From Euclidia mi (lineage: Eukaryota > Arthropoda > Insecta > Lepidoptera > Erebidae), in NCBI GenBank assembly GCA_944739405.2, contig OX123191.2:3018830-3082829 (forward strand): a DNA stretch of 64,000 bases, given 5' to 3'. The position numbers were made by a program, and so were the translations under genes. Each line of letters starts with the position of its first letter. The stretch's first letter is position 1. The notes below the pieces were generated by a model. The model did not search any database. It saw only the letters and a program-made list of their open reading frames with translations, and was not told where the DNA came from. Positions 31,860 through 44,183 of this stretch are shown here, in pieces.

Positions 31860-32434
31860 AAACATCATAATAATTGTTATATATAGTATATATAAATACA
31901 TACAAAATATATGGTTCTATATATACATAAATCTATATACACCTAAATATACATACATACTATATACATAAATACTTATAATAATGGATTAGAGTGATGT
32001 GCTGAATCTTTCAATCTCTCAAAAAGAAGCTCTCGAACTTTCATTTTGAATGCATAACGTTTAGTGGACAATCTGATTTCAGGAGGGAGTGTATTCCATA
32101 AGATAATAGATTGCACAACAAAAGAGTTAACGAACCCAGTAGTATGACTAGGGCAAGAAAGAAGAAGGCGCTGAGAGGAGCGGAGATCTCTCTCATGAAT
32201 AGAAGATAGATATTGGAAGTATGAGGTGATATAAGATGGTAGGAGAAGGAGACGAGAATAGAGAAGAGGGTAGTAAGAGATAGAGAGATGTTCTGCATTC
32301 AGGTCATAATAGCACATATCACGATAGTCGATTATGGAAAACATTAAAGCCTACACAAGCACTGTCTTGGTTTAGGAAGGGAGAAAATTTTTGAAGCGGT
32401 ATAGTGCTCTAAGCGTTCCGGTAACCCTCTGACA
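31860..32434 (-). pseudogene. CR1-like LINE, C-terminal part
   Basis: The minus strand encodes, from about 32440, NVCQRVTGTLRALYRFKNFLP, then ...IIDYRDMCYYDLNAEHL, HERDLRSSQRLLL and FVVQSIILWNTLPPEIR to a stop at 31976. This is the usual C-terminus of CR1/Jockey-like reverse transcriptase proteins. Two in-frame stops lie near 32375 and 32350. The 3' region 31860-31975 is A/T-rich with 'tatatacataa' repeats. The upstream half of the same protein continues at 35140-35330, so the Jockey-B insertion splits it. Confidence 0.75.
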
Positions 32435-32441
32435 AACATTA

Positions 32442-35132
32442 AGAATGTATGTAATGTAACATTAAAAATGTTAAAGCTGAAGTTCACCACCTTGGCTTGT
32501 CTGACCACGAAACAGGGCAAACCCTTTCGCTAAAAAGCTGTAAAAAGTATGAAGTGTGTAGTTGGTATGAAAATATTAGAGACTATAGTAAAGGAAACAT
32601 AAATAAATTCTTAGAGTGCATATCATTCCTTAGCTTTTGACATTTTTATGAGAAAAATAACTTACACGAAGCATTTGATGAATTTCACAGCATATTCAAA
32701 TTGTTTTGCGATCTATGTTTTCCAATACATACAATAAAAAAATCTACAAATAAAGTGTCCAATAGATGGTTAACGAAAGGAATAAAGAGATCTGGTATAA
32801 AGAAAAGATGTCTTTATCTTAGCCTAAAATACAATAATACAAAAGGAAAAATAAATCATAACAAATACAAATCCTATACTTGTATACTTAAAAAGTGCAT
32901 TTACAAATCTAAACAATTACAAAATAAAAAATATATAGATACTAATAAAAATAAATGCAGAGCTACTTGGAATATAATTAATGAAAATGTAAATGGCCAA
33001 AATATGAAAACACATATTGATAAGATAATTAAAGGTAACGAGACATATGAGGATCCTAGAGATATGAGTGACATTTTTAACGAATTCTATATTAACTTGA
33101 CTAATAAAAATAATTTTAAATACAAAGTTGACGAAATAAATAAATCTATTGGTATAAGCAACTGTCAAACAATTTTCCTTGAACCTACTGATGCGAAGGA
33201 AATATTTAGAACAATAAAAAGCCTTAAAAATACTAAAGCCGTAGGTATAGATGACATTACCACCAATATCATTAAATTATGCGCATTAAGTATATGTCAT
33301 CCGCTTAGTTATTTAATAAACTTCTCTTTTGAAGAAGGTACTTTTCCAAGTTTATTAAAAAAATCCATTGTTAAGCCAATTTTCAAAAAAGGTGACACAT
33401 CTGACATGAACAACTATAGACCAGTAACACTGATACCCATCATGTCAAAGATTTTTGAAAAAAATATGTTGAAAAGGCTCGAATAATTTACTAGTAACCA
33501 TGGCATTCTTAAATCGGAAAAATTTGGGTTTAGACAGAACAGCACAACGTCATCAGCATGTTTCAACTTAATTAAAATTGTTACTAGGGCTATAAACGAT
33601 GGCTTGCCTGTCTCCGCGATCTTCTTAGACATGAGCAAGGCATTTGACTATGTAGACCACAATTTACTGTTACACAAATTAGAAAAATATGGAATAAGGG
33701 GAAAAGCGAACGACTGGTTGAATAAATTACCTAAATGACAGAACACAGTGCGTAGAAATCTCTAAAATTCATAAAGATAAAAAAATTATACATAGAAGTC
33801 AATTTAGACGAAACAATTTTGGAGTACCGCAGGGAAGTGTATTAGGACCATTTTTATTCCTTATCTATATCAATGACCTGCCAAACATTACCAACTATAA
33901 AACAACCCTATTTGCTGACGATACTACTCTTATTGTGAAAGGTGAAAACAAAGACACATACGAAGCAGACATTAATGAGGCAATAAATAATACAATAGAC
34001 TGGCTCCATTCAAATGATTTACAAGTAAATATGACAAAGACAAAATTTATCCAATTTCAGACGCACAAAAGAAAGCCAATAATGTTAAATGTTAAGTATA
34101 ACGATACTCCAATAGAACAAGTAGCAAACACAACATTTTTAGGTATAATAGTTGACCAACATTGTGATTGGAAAGCGCACGTCGAGTACGTTTGTGACAG
34201 GCTGGACAGATTCGTGTACGCAATAAAACGACTCCGTATCACGGTATCAACAGAAGCAGCCATCTGTGCATATCACGGATATGTGACATCCATACTTTCT
34301 TATGGTCTATTACTGTGGGGCAACTCGGTGGATATGATTAAGGTATTTAGAGTGCAAAAAAAATGTGTTCGTGCAATCTGTGGAGCCTCATTTACGGAGA
34401 GCTGCAAGCCACTCTTTAAAAAATTTAATATTTTGCCACTTCCATCTATGTATATCAGAGAACTATGCCTTTTTGTACAACAGCATCCAACATACTTTAT
34501 TAAACACGTTGATGTAACCAAAAGAACTGCAACTGCAAGAAATAAATATAAGCTTTGTATACCATTATGTAGACTCGAATCGTATAAAAGAAATTCTTAC
34601 ATGAATGCCATAAACGTATACAACAAATTGGATAATTCCTTTAAGTGTTTACCTTTGAATTTATTTAAGACTAAATTAACGCAATGGCTAAAAGAAAAGA
34701 GTTTTTATGATTTAAAGGAATTTATGTTATATCACGAATGAGGAAAAGGCATACCTGAATACTGTATAAATTAATTATTAATAATGTTTAAATAATAGAT
34801 GACTTGACATAAAATAATTACGGACACGAGGGTGAGAACCCTAACGATATATGACATTTATCAATAAATAATAATTTCTTAACATATTACAAACATTTAA
34901 TTTGGTATAATTTATTAAGTATAATATTAAGTTAAACATTAGATTAGAATTCAATAATAAACTATTCGTACTTATTTTATGTTCAAAATATTATTGAAAT
35001 AGATAAAATATTTGCACACCATTTGTTATGGTAGAATGTAATGGACCACATTAGACTTAAGACCTATACATGTACTATGTACTACTACATTCTGGCAAAT
35101 AAACAATGATTAATATTATTATTATTATCCAG
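32442..35132 (+). mobile_element. Jockey-type LINE, 5'-truncated (Jockey-B)
   Basis: Starts inside the endonuclease domain and ends with (ATT)n at 35105-35128. A 7-bp 'aacatta' flanks it (32435-32441 and 35133-35139), and the interrupted CR1-like protein resumes exactly outside. Same protein family as Jockey-A. Confidence 0.82.
32457..34741 (+). pseudogene. Jockey-B endonuclease end plus reverse transcriptase
   Basis: The frame begins at the 5' truncation with the endonuclease's GLSDHETGQ motif (the SDH catalytic box). It hits a TGA near 32638, then runs open from 32701 (a TTG, not a true start). Reverse transcriptase motifs follow: AVGIDDITT, SIVKPIFKKGD, NYRPVTLIP. A stop interrupts after KRLE at 33484. 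FGFRQNSTTSSA and FLDMSKAFDYVDH come next, then a 1-base frameshift near 33725. The last frame holds GVPQGSVLGP, LFADDTTL (catalytic ADD, about 33908-33930) and QKKCVRAICG, ending at 34741. It would have nicked target DNA and copied its RNA there. Only three or four lesions are visible, so decay is modest. Confidence 0.85.
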
Positions 35133-35139
35133 AACATTA

Positions 35140-35330
35140 GTCACCTGCGATTGCCAATCGAGAATGGAATCGATGTACAGGCCTAGGTCTTTTACGGATG
35201 CACTGTATAGAATGATCAAGCCATTAAACATTACAGTCAGGAGGCAGTCCCTCATTTTTTTATTATTAATTAGGATAATTAATTCGCTTTCAACTAAAAA
35301 CATTGTACCTGAAGGAGGTGTTAACTTTTT
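35140..35330 (-). pseudogene. CR1-like LINE, palm fragment upstream of the Jockey-B insertion
   Basis: The minus strand encodes ESELIILINNKK and SVKDLGLYIDSILDWQSQV, a typical reverse-transcriptase palm/thumb junction. It stops exactly where Jockey-B begins, and 32434-31976 continues the protein. Confidence 0.7.
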
Positions 35331-35337
35331 GAACTAA

Positions 35338-35450
35338 TCCCTACTAATATTATAAATTTGAAAGTGTGTATGTATGTGTGTATGTATGTTCCGTTTGCAC
35401 GCTAAAACGGCTGAACTGATTTTGTTGAAATTTAATATAGAAATAGTTTG
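35338..35450 (+). mobile_element. Helitron MITE, 5' end only
   Basis: TCCCTACTAATATTATAAAT, then '(gtat)n' and 'ggctgaactgattttgttg', the 5' part of Lep1-like Helitrons. The 3' hairpin and CTAG are missing; the break lies near 35450. Confidence 0.65.
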
Positions 35451-36225
35451 GACAATGCTCCATTGTCCAATACGGACATAGGCTTCTGTAAGTTGCAAAA
35501 ATTCAACTGGGAGGGATTGTAGGGAGGGTATAAGTTGTACGGCACAAATTTACCTCTTGGAAGTAAGAGCGCATGCGCTGTAATAATGAGTGTTGCGCAT
35601 TTGCTATCTGTCAGTACTGTCACATCATACATAAGTGACATATAAGTTGACAGAAAATTTGACTAAAATTGTTAACGAAAATTGTCGTCCGAAATCGCTA
35701 GTGCAAACAAGACGCGTTGCTAACTTGTTCCACATATAAAAATCAAAAAAGTGTCGAAAAAGTGATCAAAACTACAAGTGTCTAGTACGAAAACAATCAG
35801 TGAGTGACGCTCTATCAACTAATATAAACTTTTAGTGTGGATAATACTCTATATTTGATAAACGTTAAAAAGTGAATTAAAAAACTGTTAAAATTCAAAC
35901 TCTTTTCACTAAACTGTGCAAAGTAAACAACGGATTGGACCTTGACCTCATTAGTGTTAAAGATTGATCATATTTTGTACCTATTTCATCTTACCATATA
36001 GTCGAAAAAATTAACAAAGCTGAGTGCGATTATTCGTGGCGTGATCGCATAAGTATCGGATGTTCGCTTCAATAAGGTCGAGTTCAATCACAAGTCAAGC
36101 ATCTGAACTTTTTGTAGAGCTATCAAGATTACTTTGTTAGAAAAATAAATCGCCTAGTAAAAATTATAAAACAAAATATAATACTATCCAGAATTCATTT
36201 TTTTAATTATTTTTTCCAATTCATC

Positions 36226-37112
36226 ATGGAATCACAAAATGTTACAATACGCAACAACAAAAAGAAAATAAATGAATCCCTAAATCTGTCATTCGTATCC
36301 AGTGACTCAGACTATTTGGACAAAAGTATGACAGATTTATCGTTTGGACATTTACTGAGCGTAGACGCAGAACAACATAGAAACGAAATTTTAAAGTTAA
36401 AGGAAGAACTGGAAATAGCGCACGCCGAGATAGAAAACTTAATTAGTGAAAATAATATCTTAAAAAAGGAAAGCCAAGATCAAAGTAGACCAATTGCGCA
36501 ACTTAAAGAGATATGTTCTGGATCACCACGCACACCTTTGCTATCAAATAGCGTGCGAAAATCAAAAAAGTTGCGTAGGATGTATAAGGAACATCAAAAA
36601 CAAAATGTAGACAGTGGAGATCTCACCTTACAAATGGACAGCGGTAATGATATCAAGTATGATGGCGTCGAGGATAATACGAGACAAACCAAATTGCATT
36701 TGGAGTCGCAGTACACAGAACCAACAAAGGAGACAGGTATCAACTTCGGCCTACAGCCTGCAGAAACGACACGAGATCCACTGGGTAGTGGGAATAAGTC
36801 CCAATTAAAAGATACTGTACAATGTCCTGAAATATTAATTGTAGGAGGCAAACAGCTATCGGGATTGGCCTCTAAGCTGATACAATCTAGAATAGGAAAC
36901 AAATTAACTATTATAAAACCTAATGCGAATTCAATAGAATTATTAAAATCATGTAAGCACATTCAGGACTGTGCGGATAATTATTTAATTATGTGTATTG
37001 GTGAAAACGACACCCTTCCTAATAAATTAATGTATGAATTGGTAGAGACGCTAAAATCTTTACAAAAATTAATGATTTTATTATAAATGTATTAAGAAAT
37101 AAAGATCTAAAT
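36226..37112 (+). pseudogene. Jockey-A ORF1, 5' part
   Basis: The ATG at 36226 opens 286 codons. Residues about 45-80 form a coiled coil (HRNEILKLKEELEIAHAEIE). A polar stretch follows, then from about residue 200 a compact domain with ILIVGGKQLSGLASKL and LIMCIGENDTLPNK. The GEND box and the order of elements resemble block III of SGNH-type esterase folds found in some LINE ORF1 proteins (inference). A single-base frameshift near 37070 produces the early stop at 37084. In the correct frame the coding continues to 37112 and resumes after Gypsy-2 at 47631. ORF1 proteins bind element RNA and act as chaperones. Confidence 0.7.
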
Positions 37113-37257
37113 TGTCGCACGAGTGATTGATTTCCACGGGGTAGCCGGGATCGATCACACGCCGAGCAATTACAGAGAGATAATTAGGTTGACTTACGGG
37201 AAATAAATAAAAATATCACCAGGAAAGTTTAAACTCGCGTTATAATTCGATTAACAG
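37113..37257 (-). repeat. Gypsy-2 left LTR, truncated
   Basis: 145 bp match the start of the right LTR (TGTCGCACGAG to 'cgattaacag') with about four mismatches, then the identity stops abruptly. The remaining roughly 220 bp of LTR are not found anywhere up to 39300. The break coincides with the palindrome at 37257-37304. Confidence 0.85.
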
Positions 37258-37304
37258 TTTACATTCAAAAGGTTTTTCAAAGGATTTACCTTTTGAATGT
37301 AAAC
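37257..37304. repeat. Short perfect palindrome at the LTR break
   Basis: 'gtttacattcaaaagg' and its exact inverse around a 16-bp centre ('tttttcaaaggattta'). Confidence 0.75.
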
Positions 37305-39301
37305 AATGGTGATTCATTAGTTAGGCATTTATTTATCGGCGCGTCGCTGAGTGAACGCGCGTTTGTCATAACGACAACTAGGTACGATCTAAATGGTAGG
37401 TACTATTCGACTGTTCCGAGCTCGCGACGCACGGTTAATCACCATGATCGTTTATAAAGTACCTATAATAACAATTTGATTATGGAATTTATACAGAATT
37501 AAGAATAACAACAGAACTTCAGAACAAGGCACGGCGAAAAACAATACGCCAATCTAGATGCATTTCAACAAATAGATTTGCGGAAAATACACATGCGAGA
37601 ATCGAACTTGTATGCTCAGCTAATAGCGACCTTTTAACCACTGATCAACAGGGTAAAAAAACAATATATTTAGTTTATGGTTAGTATTTATTAAAACAAT
37701 GTTCAACGTAACATTTTAGTACACAATTGCGCAGCAATTTGAAAAATAGTATTGTTTACGAGAAAAAAATATTTGCTACCCACCACAGAAAATATCAATT
37801 TATAGTACTGGCACTACTACAAACGGTAATATAAATTAGAAACGTTCGTTTGAAAAAATTAAACAATGAATAGGTAGAAGGTATTCTTATTGTTGTTTTT
37901 ATACTTTTATTATTCTTTGTAATTAATCAACTTTAAATCCTTGATATGCCATTCGCCTAAAGGTTTTCCAGCCATGTCGTTAAGTTTGTATACTAGAGGT
38001 GATTTTTTTGAGGCAATCTTACATTTAATAAAGGATCATGGGCATTTTTGTATGAGAGTTGGGCGTAAAACCAACAGAAATAAAATGTGTTGTAATTTAC
38101 TTTATTGTACTTCTAAATACCCCCTATAAACTTGCCAACCCAAATATCGACCGGGTATCACTGCAATAAAATCCCAAAGATTGGTTAAATAAAACACACA
38201 TATTTGTTAAAAACTACTATATATTGATAACTTTTATTTAAATATCAATGGTTATCATCAACTATAACATCTAATAAATGTTCTGTGGGTGCAATGAAAG
38301 GCTCGTGCCGTCCTAACCCTAAAAACCACAAAACTTAAACTATGTGGGCACAACTTCCTACTGTTCTTCTGTCTGTTAAGCAAGTACAGTAATGCTCAAC
38401 TATCGCATTTCTACCGATTTGGTCCCTATCGATCAAAATGTAAGTATATGTGCGCGATCAGCGCGACTGTTGACTTTTAATTCGAAGAAACCACACATTA
38501 GTTTGCAGAATTTTACATCTGTTTAAGAGGTGGATATACGCCGTTGACCTTGCTCGTACTACTGGTTAGTTGTCCACGCGCGATTTGCGAGTATCGGTGA
38601 CGTAAAAATACTAAGAAAATAATAAGTAAAGTTATTTGCAAAAATAAGGTGAAGGTTCCCTTGGTGTTCTAATATATAAGAGGCTGATTCAATTTAAACA
38701 ATCTTATGATTGATAGATTAGGAGAAAAAGGTAATAACTACAAAAACAGAGGTTACTTTGCATATTTTATCCAGATATTTAAAATACATTTTTAGGATTT
38801 GGTACTAAAGAGAAAATGCTTTATATGATGTAGTTTCATATTTTTTTTATTTTTTTTTATAACAATTACGGAGAAAATCGGTTTTAATTTACCCCTAATG
38901 ACGCCCAATTCACATAATTATGTCCTCGCCTTAAATCATCTAATGACTCCTCTCTATACACTTCAATTAAATATAAATAACGACTGACGCGCATTGCCCG
39001 GCCTGCTTGTGAACGCTTGCGTTTTGGTCGGCGCCTGAGTAAGAGAGAAGTTAGAAAGGTATGGAATGTAGTAATTCCGTTAGGTTACCAACCAATAGAT
39101 TGGTTTCATTGGCCTAGCTCTGCACAACATCGTGTCGTGTTATCTCCGTTGTATTAGCGATTGTTTTGGATTCTATAAAAAGTACGTTTGAACATCACTG
39201 AATATCTCTGCTCACCGGTTGTTTGGGTGATTGCCGTCATAGTATAAAATTAAGTAATGGTCATTAGCTTTCACATAAAATATATTTTAAAGCTGTTGGT
39301 T
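37305..39301. other. Unassigned 2-kb segment in the Gypsy-2 3' region
   Basis: Lies between the broken LTR and the integrase end; no retroviral-type motif or polypurine tract recognised. A minus-strand tRNA-like fragment lies at about 37585-37645 ('caagttcgattctcgcatgt'). A TATA-like 'ttctataaaaagta' lies at 39170-39183, downstream of a GC-richer stretch, and could be a promoter of another element's LTR. The open frame 37941-38129 has no domain. Confidence 0.5.
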
Positions 39302-42300
39302 TTACGCCCATTTTGACCGTGACTCTTTAGGCGCCAATTTCTTGCTAAAGTATTTATCCTTGTTACTAAGTAGAAACGTTCTGCGCCAAACTATATCACC
39401 GACATTGAATTCTGCCTGTTTACGGCGAAGATTATAAGATGAACAATTTCGTTGGTGGGCCGACAACAGAGCTGAATGTACCTTCTCGAAAATAGAGGAT
39501 AAGTAGCCTAAAGTTTCGGCATAGCCGTCCCGTGGTTCAAGCACCATATCGGAATTAAATTCCTTGTCAATATACTGAGAACCACATGTTATGACCTCCC
39601 TACCAAAAACAAGGAAATTAGGAGAATAACCAGTAACCTCACTAACTGCGCAGTTAAGGGCGAATTGAACTTTAGTGATTAGAGTGTCCCAGATTCGATG
39701 ATCAGATTCAATGAAAGTTGAAATAGCTGTCATAATGGTTTTGTTGTAACGTTCAACCGAGTTAACGTGGGGAGTATACAACGGTGTAAAATGCAAATTT
39801 GGAATTTTATATTTTGACAACATACTTTTAAAGGTTGCGCTAATAAATTGTTTACCGTTATCCAAAACAATAGTAGATGGAATTCCATGCACCAAAAATA
39901 CATTTTCCTCGAGAATTTTTGTTATCACTTCTGCAGTTGCCCGTTTAATGGGGAAAAGCAAACAATATTTAGAGAAACAACAACTGACCACAAATATAAA
40001 AGTGTTTTGTTTTCTGCTGGGAGGCAATGGACCAATCAAATCAATACTAATCGTCTGAAAGGGCTTTTGACATGATTTGGGTTTTCCCATTAGACCTAAA
40101 TTTGGGTGATTTTGGTGTTTATGGGTGATACAAGGTTCACATGAACTGACGAACTTGACAACATCGGAGTACATACCAGGCCAAAAGTAATTAAGTGCGA
40201 GACGTTTGTATGTCTTAAAAATACCCAGATGTCCAGCAGTGGGCGAAGAATGATTCTCCCTTAGAATGTCAATTCGTTGGTCAGACGGAATAACCTCTTT
40301 CCATTGAAATTCTCTAGTGAGAGGGTTTAATGTTTTTTTAAAACAATACAATTTATTGTTTATTACTTGGTAGTTAACAAAGGAAGTCGGAGAACTTAAA
40401 CAGCCTTTATAGATATTTAAATACCAAGGATCATTAGTAGAAACTGGTAAATTCTGATTAGAATTAATATCTATATTTATATCATTAGCAATAGCAGAAA
40501 CGGGTAAAGAGCGAGACAGAAAATCAGGTAAAACGTTATCGGAACCCCGACGATGACGTATTTCGAAATTATAGGAAGATAAGCGAACTCCCCATCTGGC
40601 TAACCGGCCAGTACGGTTATTTAAGGTCAAGAACCATTTCAAAGCAGCGTGATCTGTGTAAACAATTAACTTTTTACCATTTTCAACATAACAACGCCAG
40701 TGTTCTATAGCAGATAGAACAGCCAGGGCTTCGCGCTCTATGGCACTGTAATTTTTTTCTTGCTTAGTGAGTGATTTGCTATAGTACGCTATGACTCTTT
40801 CCTCACCATTTAACCTTTGACAGAGGATCGCACCAAGTCCAAAATCGCTAGCATCTGAGTGTATTTCAAAAGGTTGCGAGTAGTCAGGACAAGCCAACAC
40901 CGAGGAGGAAATCAAACAATTCTTTAGGTTATTAAACGCCTCATTAGCCTCTGTCGTCCAATAGAATGGAGGTGCGTTTTTACTTTGAGATGTTAACTTA
41001 TTTAAGGGTGCAGCAATAGAGCTAAAATTCGGTATAAAACGCCTGTACCACGAGGCTGCGCCTAAAAAACGACGTACTTCTTTTCTATTAGAAGGAGTGG
41101 GATAATTTTTCATTGAATTTACTTTATCCGGATCGGGATGCAATCCACTAGAGTCGACAACATAGCCTAAATATTTTAGTTTATCTCTAAAAAATTGACA
41201 TTTTTCGAGATTATTTGTTAAATTAGCGCTTTTTAGTTTATCAAGAATGCGTAATTAAAGAGTAATATGCTCGTTGAAGCTGGACGTGATACAGATTATG
41301 TCATCGATAAAACAGAAAACCTTATTTTCAAATTCTGGACCATAAAATAAAATATCAACTAATCGTTGTTGAGTAGCTGGCGCATTCGTAAGACCGAAGG
41401 GCATTCTTTTGAATTGAAATGTGCTACGCGTAGGAATATAAAAGGCTGTTTTGCAACGGTCCTCTTCTTTAATTAATGTTTGCCTAAAAGATTTAGACAA
41501 ATCTAAACTAGACAAGTATTTAGCATCTCTCAGATTATCTAAAATTTCCGAAATATAAGGCAAGCTATAAGCATCTTTTTTTGTAACGGAATTTAATTTA
41601 CGACTGTCCAAACAGAAACGCAGTTCACCATTCTTCTTAGGGGTAAAATGACAGGGTTTGACCACGGGCTTTCAGATCGTTCAACAACATCCTCTGAGAG
41701 CATGTCGTCAAGATGCTTTATTAAAATTCTTTGTTTATCGGGAGACATGCGATAAAATCTTTGCCGAATAGGGGGGCAATCACCTGTATCAATTGAATGA
41801 GAAATAATATTTGTGCAACCGAGACCCCGCTTCTCGTATGAAATATCGGTAAATTTAGAAATAATGTTGTCAGCGGTAGCTCTCTGGTCGACTGTAAGAT
41901 GATCATAAGAAACAAGATGTGTTGGGGGAACTGCCTGCAACTCCATTACTTGAGCGTCAGACTTGTTCACAATCAAAACAGACTCTAATTTGTTAGGGAA
42001 TAGGCCGAAGCTTCGCCAAAAATCCATGCCAAGGATAAGGGAATTTTGAATCCCAGGAACAACATAAACTTCTAAGTTAATCAATTTATCCTGAAACTCA
42101 AAGGGTAGAAACACCGATCCCAAAGACTCAAATCGTTCGCCGCCAGCTGTTATTAACCTTAAAGATTTCGATTTATCCAAAACATTGTCTTTCAAAAATA
42201 AGTTATGCAAATTATTACCTAAAATTGTAACGCAAGATCCAGAATCTAAAAGATCAGTGGTAGGTATTCCGTTTAATTTTAGAGTAACGTAAGGTAAATA

Positions 42301-42366
42301 TTCTACTTTAGAATTACGGATTGAGGAAATATGATAGCTACTAAAGAATTTTTTTAAAAAGTCCAA
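39302..42366 (-). pseudogene. pol: Gypsy-2 pol, decayed
   Basis: Protease comes first with LLDSGSCVTILG (DSG active site). Reverse transcriptase: a 1-base frameshift near 41645 precedes NGELRFCLDSRKLN. MPFGLTNAP and FIDDII (catalytic DD, about 41297) follow, then a TAA at 41255. RNase H: FEIHSDASDFGLGA, EREALAV, VYTDHAALKW, all acidic residues present. Integrase: H...H...CEPC zinc domain, then SIDLIGP, IVLDNGKQF and NSVERYNKT, so D, D and E are present. The frame leaves the family pattern after KKLAPK at about 39325 and stops at 39302, so the C-terminal integrase part is lost. Only a frameshift and a stop break the rest. It sits 65 bp after gag in minus-strand order. Confidence 0.88.
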
Positions 42367-42431
42367 CCAATTATTCCACTCTGTTTTATTACAATTAGTT
42401 GTATAATTTGATTTTCCACAATCCTTGTTAA

Positions 42432-43718
42432 CTAGTTTTTTGAAACTGTAGGGGTCGACTTAGATTTACAATTAGGGCAGTCTGACACCTTGAAACCCTT
42501 TGTACCGCACTTAAAACAGATTAGGTAGTGTGGTTGCCGGCAATTACGTAATGAGTGCGAATTGCATCTACAACGCACGCAAAAAAAATTATTTATATTA
42601 GAAGTACTCGATACGGCGTTAACTTGTGGTACAGACTTGTATCTCGATGTATCAGCGACAGAGTTATATTTATTGAAGTGATTATGATTGTAAACATTTT
42701 TGTTTGAAGAAAAATTAGAAAACGGATAATTATACGCTAGATCAGGTGCTACAGTATTCTTTGAAACTTTAGGGGGTTCAGAAAATTGCTTACTGCGACT
42801 TTGGTAATTTTTGAAAAGACGACAAACTTCGACCAGACTATCAACATCAACAACCTTTGCAGTGAGCAGACAATTAGTGTAACAAGGTCTAATATTATTT
42901 AGCAAAATTTCAAGCTTCTCCAAATCAGCGATAGGAGAACTAAGTCGCGAAAACAGACCGTGCATTTTTGCCACGTAGATAGTTATTGATTCGTTTTCGC
43001 CCTGTGAGCGCTGACGAATCTCCGTCATAAGCCGATAATCGTAGTTATGCGGACTAAAATCTCGTTTCAAAAGTTCGCAAAGTTCTAACCAAGTCTTTAC
43101 ATTATTTTTAACAGAACGATAACAAACTAATGCGTCACCCGAAAATATTTCAAAAGCGAAAGACAACATCTTGTCGTGTGGAATAGATCTACAGGACATA
43201 AATTCATCAATTTTTTCGATAAAGGATCTTACACATGATTTACCGTTAAATTTGAATTTACCTAATTCCGAAAAAAGCTTACGGTCGTAATTATAGGAAG
43301 TGTTTCCCTCTGCCACTGAGCAATCCGACCGCGAACTACGGCTCGTGATTAATTGTAATTTCGCATATAAGTCATTAAATTTATTCCACACAGACTCAAT
43401 TTTTTTTATATCCAGACTGCCGGTATCCACCCTATTCAGTCGATGAAAACAATGGTGTAGCACGGTTTCGACCTTCTGTTGAAGCTCGGAAGTATAGTTT
43501 ACTTCCAACATAGATAAGTGTTTATTTGATCTTAATAACGACTTTTCCACTTCTGCCACATCCTCCTCGGGTGAAGATAATATATCCTCTGAGGGAGTTT
43601 TAACTGAAAGTTTAGCGATTTGTTTGCGGGGATCGTCAGGCTTTGAAACGCCGCGTATTGTGGTCTCATATTCTAATTCCGCTTTAGTTAATAATGAGAA
43701 ATTTGTAATGTAAGCCAT
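42432..43718 (-). CDS. gag: Gypsy-2 gag
   Basis: An intact 428-codon frame from an ATG at 43718. The N-terminal half is helical and charged. A central capsid-like stretch includes FKFNGKSCVRSFIEKIDEF and FSPHNYDYRLMTEIRQRSQG, typical of the retrotransposon gag domain. Two zinc knuckles lie near the C-terminus: CVRCRCNSHSLRNC (complete CCHC) and CFKCGTKGFKVSDC, where the histidine position is F. It would form the particle and bind RNA through the knuckles. It is the only undamaged coding frame of this element. Pol lies downstream in another frame after a stop and a gap of about 65 bases. Confidence 0.85.
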   Translation of the reverse strand: MAYITNFSLLTKAELEYETTIRGVSKPDDPRKQIAKLSVKTPSEDILSSPEEDVAEVEKSLLRSNKHLSMLEVNYTSELQQKVETVLHHCFHRLNRVDTGSLDIKKIESVWNKFNDLYAKLQLITSRSSRSDCSVAEGNTSYNYDRKLFSELGKFKFNGKSCVRSFIEKIDEFMSCRSIPHDKMLSFAFEIFSGDALVCYRSVKNNVKTWLELCELLKRDFSPHNYDYRLMTEIRQRSQGENESITIYVAKMHGLFSRLSSPIADLEKLEILLNNIRPCYTNCLLTAKVVDVDSLVEVCRLFKNYQSRSKQFSEPPKVSKNTVAPDLAYNYPFSNFSSNKNVYNHNHFNKYNSVADTSRYKSVPQVNAVSSTSNINNFFCVRCRCNSHSLRNCRQPHYLICFKCGTKGFKVSDCPNCKSKSTPTVSKN

Positions 43719-44183
43719 TATTACAAAACAATAATAAAAAATCTAAGTATACTAGAAAAAAATTAAATATCGCCAGAAAATCGAATACCGTGCTAAAAAA
43801 AGCTGAAGTACACTAAATTATACAATGGTGTGATGATTGGTCAAGGAAGAAAAAATTTCTTAAAGGTCACTCAAAGGTTGAATCACAATATTCTTTCGCG
43901 AACCCGTGGCTCGTTACTTCAACGGCTAAGCGGTTAGAACCGGTTGGCGGCTCGACACGCTGCCCGCGGTGGAACGTGATTTTAGACCGACGTTAATTAA
44001 ATCACCGTTATGTTATTTACACAGTTAAATTGCTTATGGCCAACCAAAATAGATAGAAACTGTACCTGTACGCAATTCACCACACCAGAATATATGCACA
44101 CACAGGAGAAAAATATACAAGAGAAAAAGAAATTATTTCACTCACCTGTAAAGTGCCAACTTACGTTTTAAAAATTATATATA
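43719..44183 (-). other. Gypsy-2 leader, proximal part
   Basis: Non-coding segment between the leader duplication and gag; no motif assigned. Confidence 0.5.

Noticed and set aside
33935..34741. Separate gene starting at the ATG at 33935
   Set aside because: The frame is open from about 33727 and contains the GVPQGS and FADD boxes upstream of this ATG, so it is the continuation of the Jockey-B reverse transcriptase after a frameshift.
37941..38129. 62-codon frame as a small host gene
   Set aside because: No motif, no second copy seen, and it lies in the unassigned segment of Gypsy-2.
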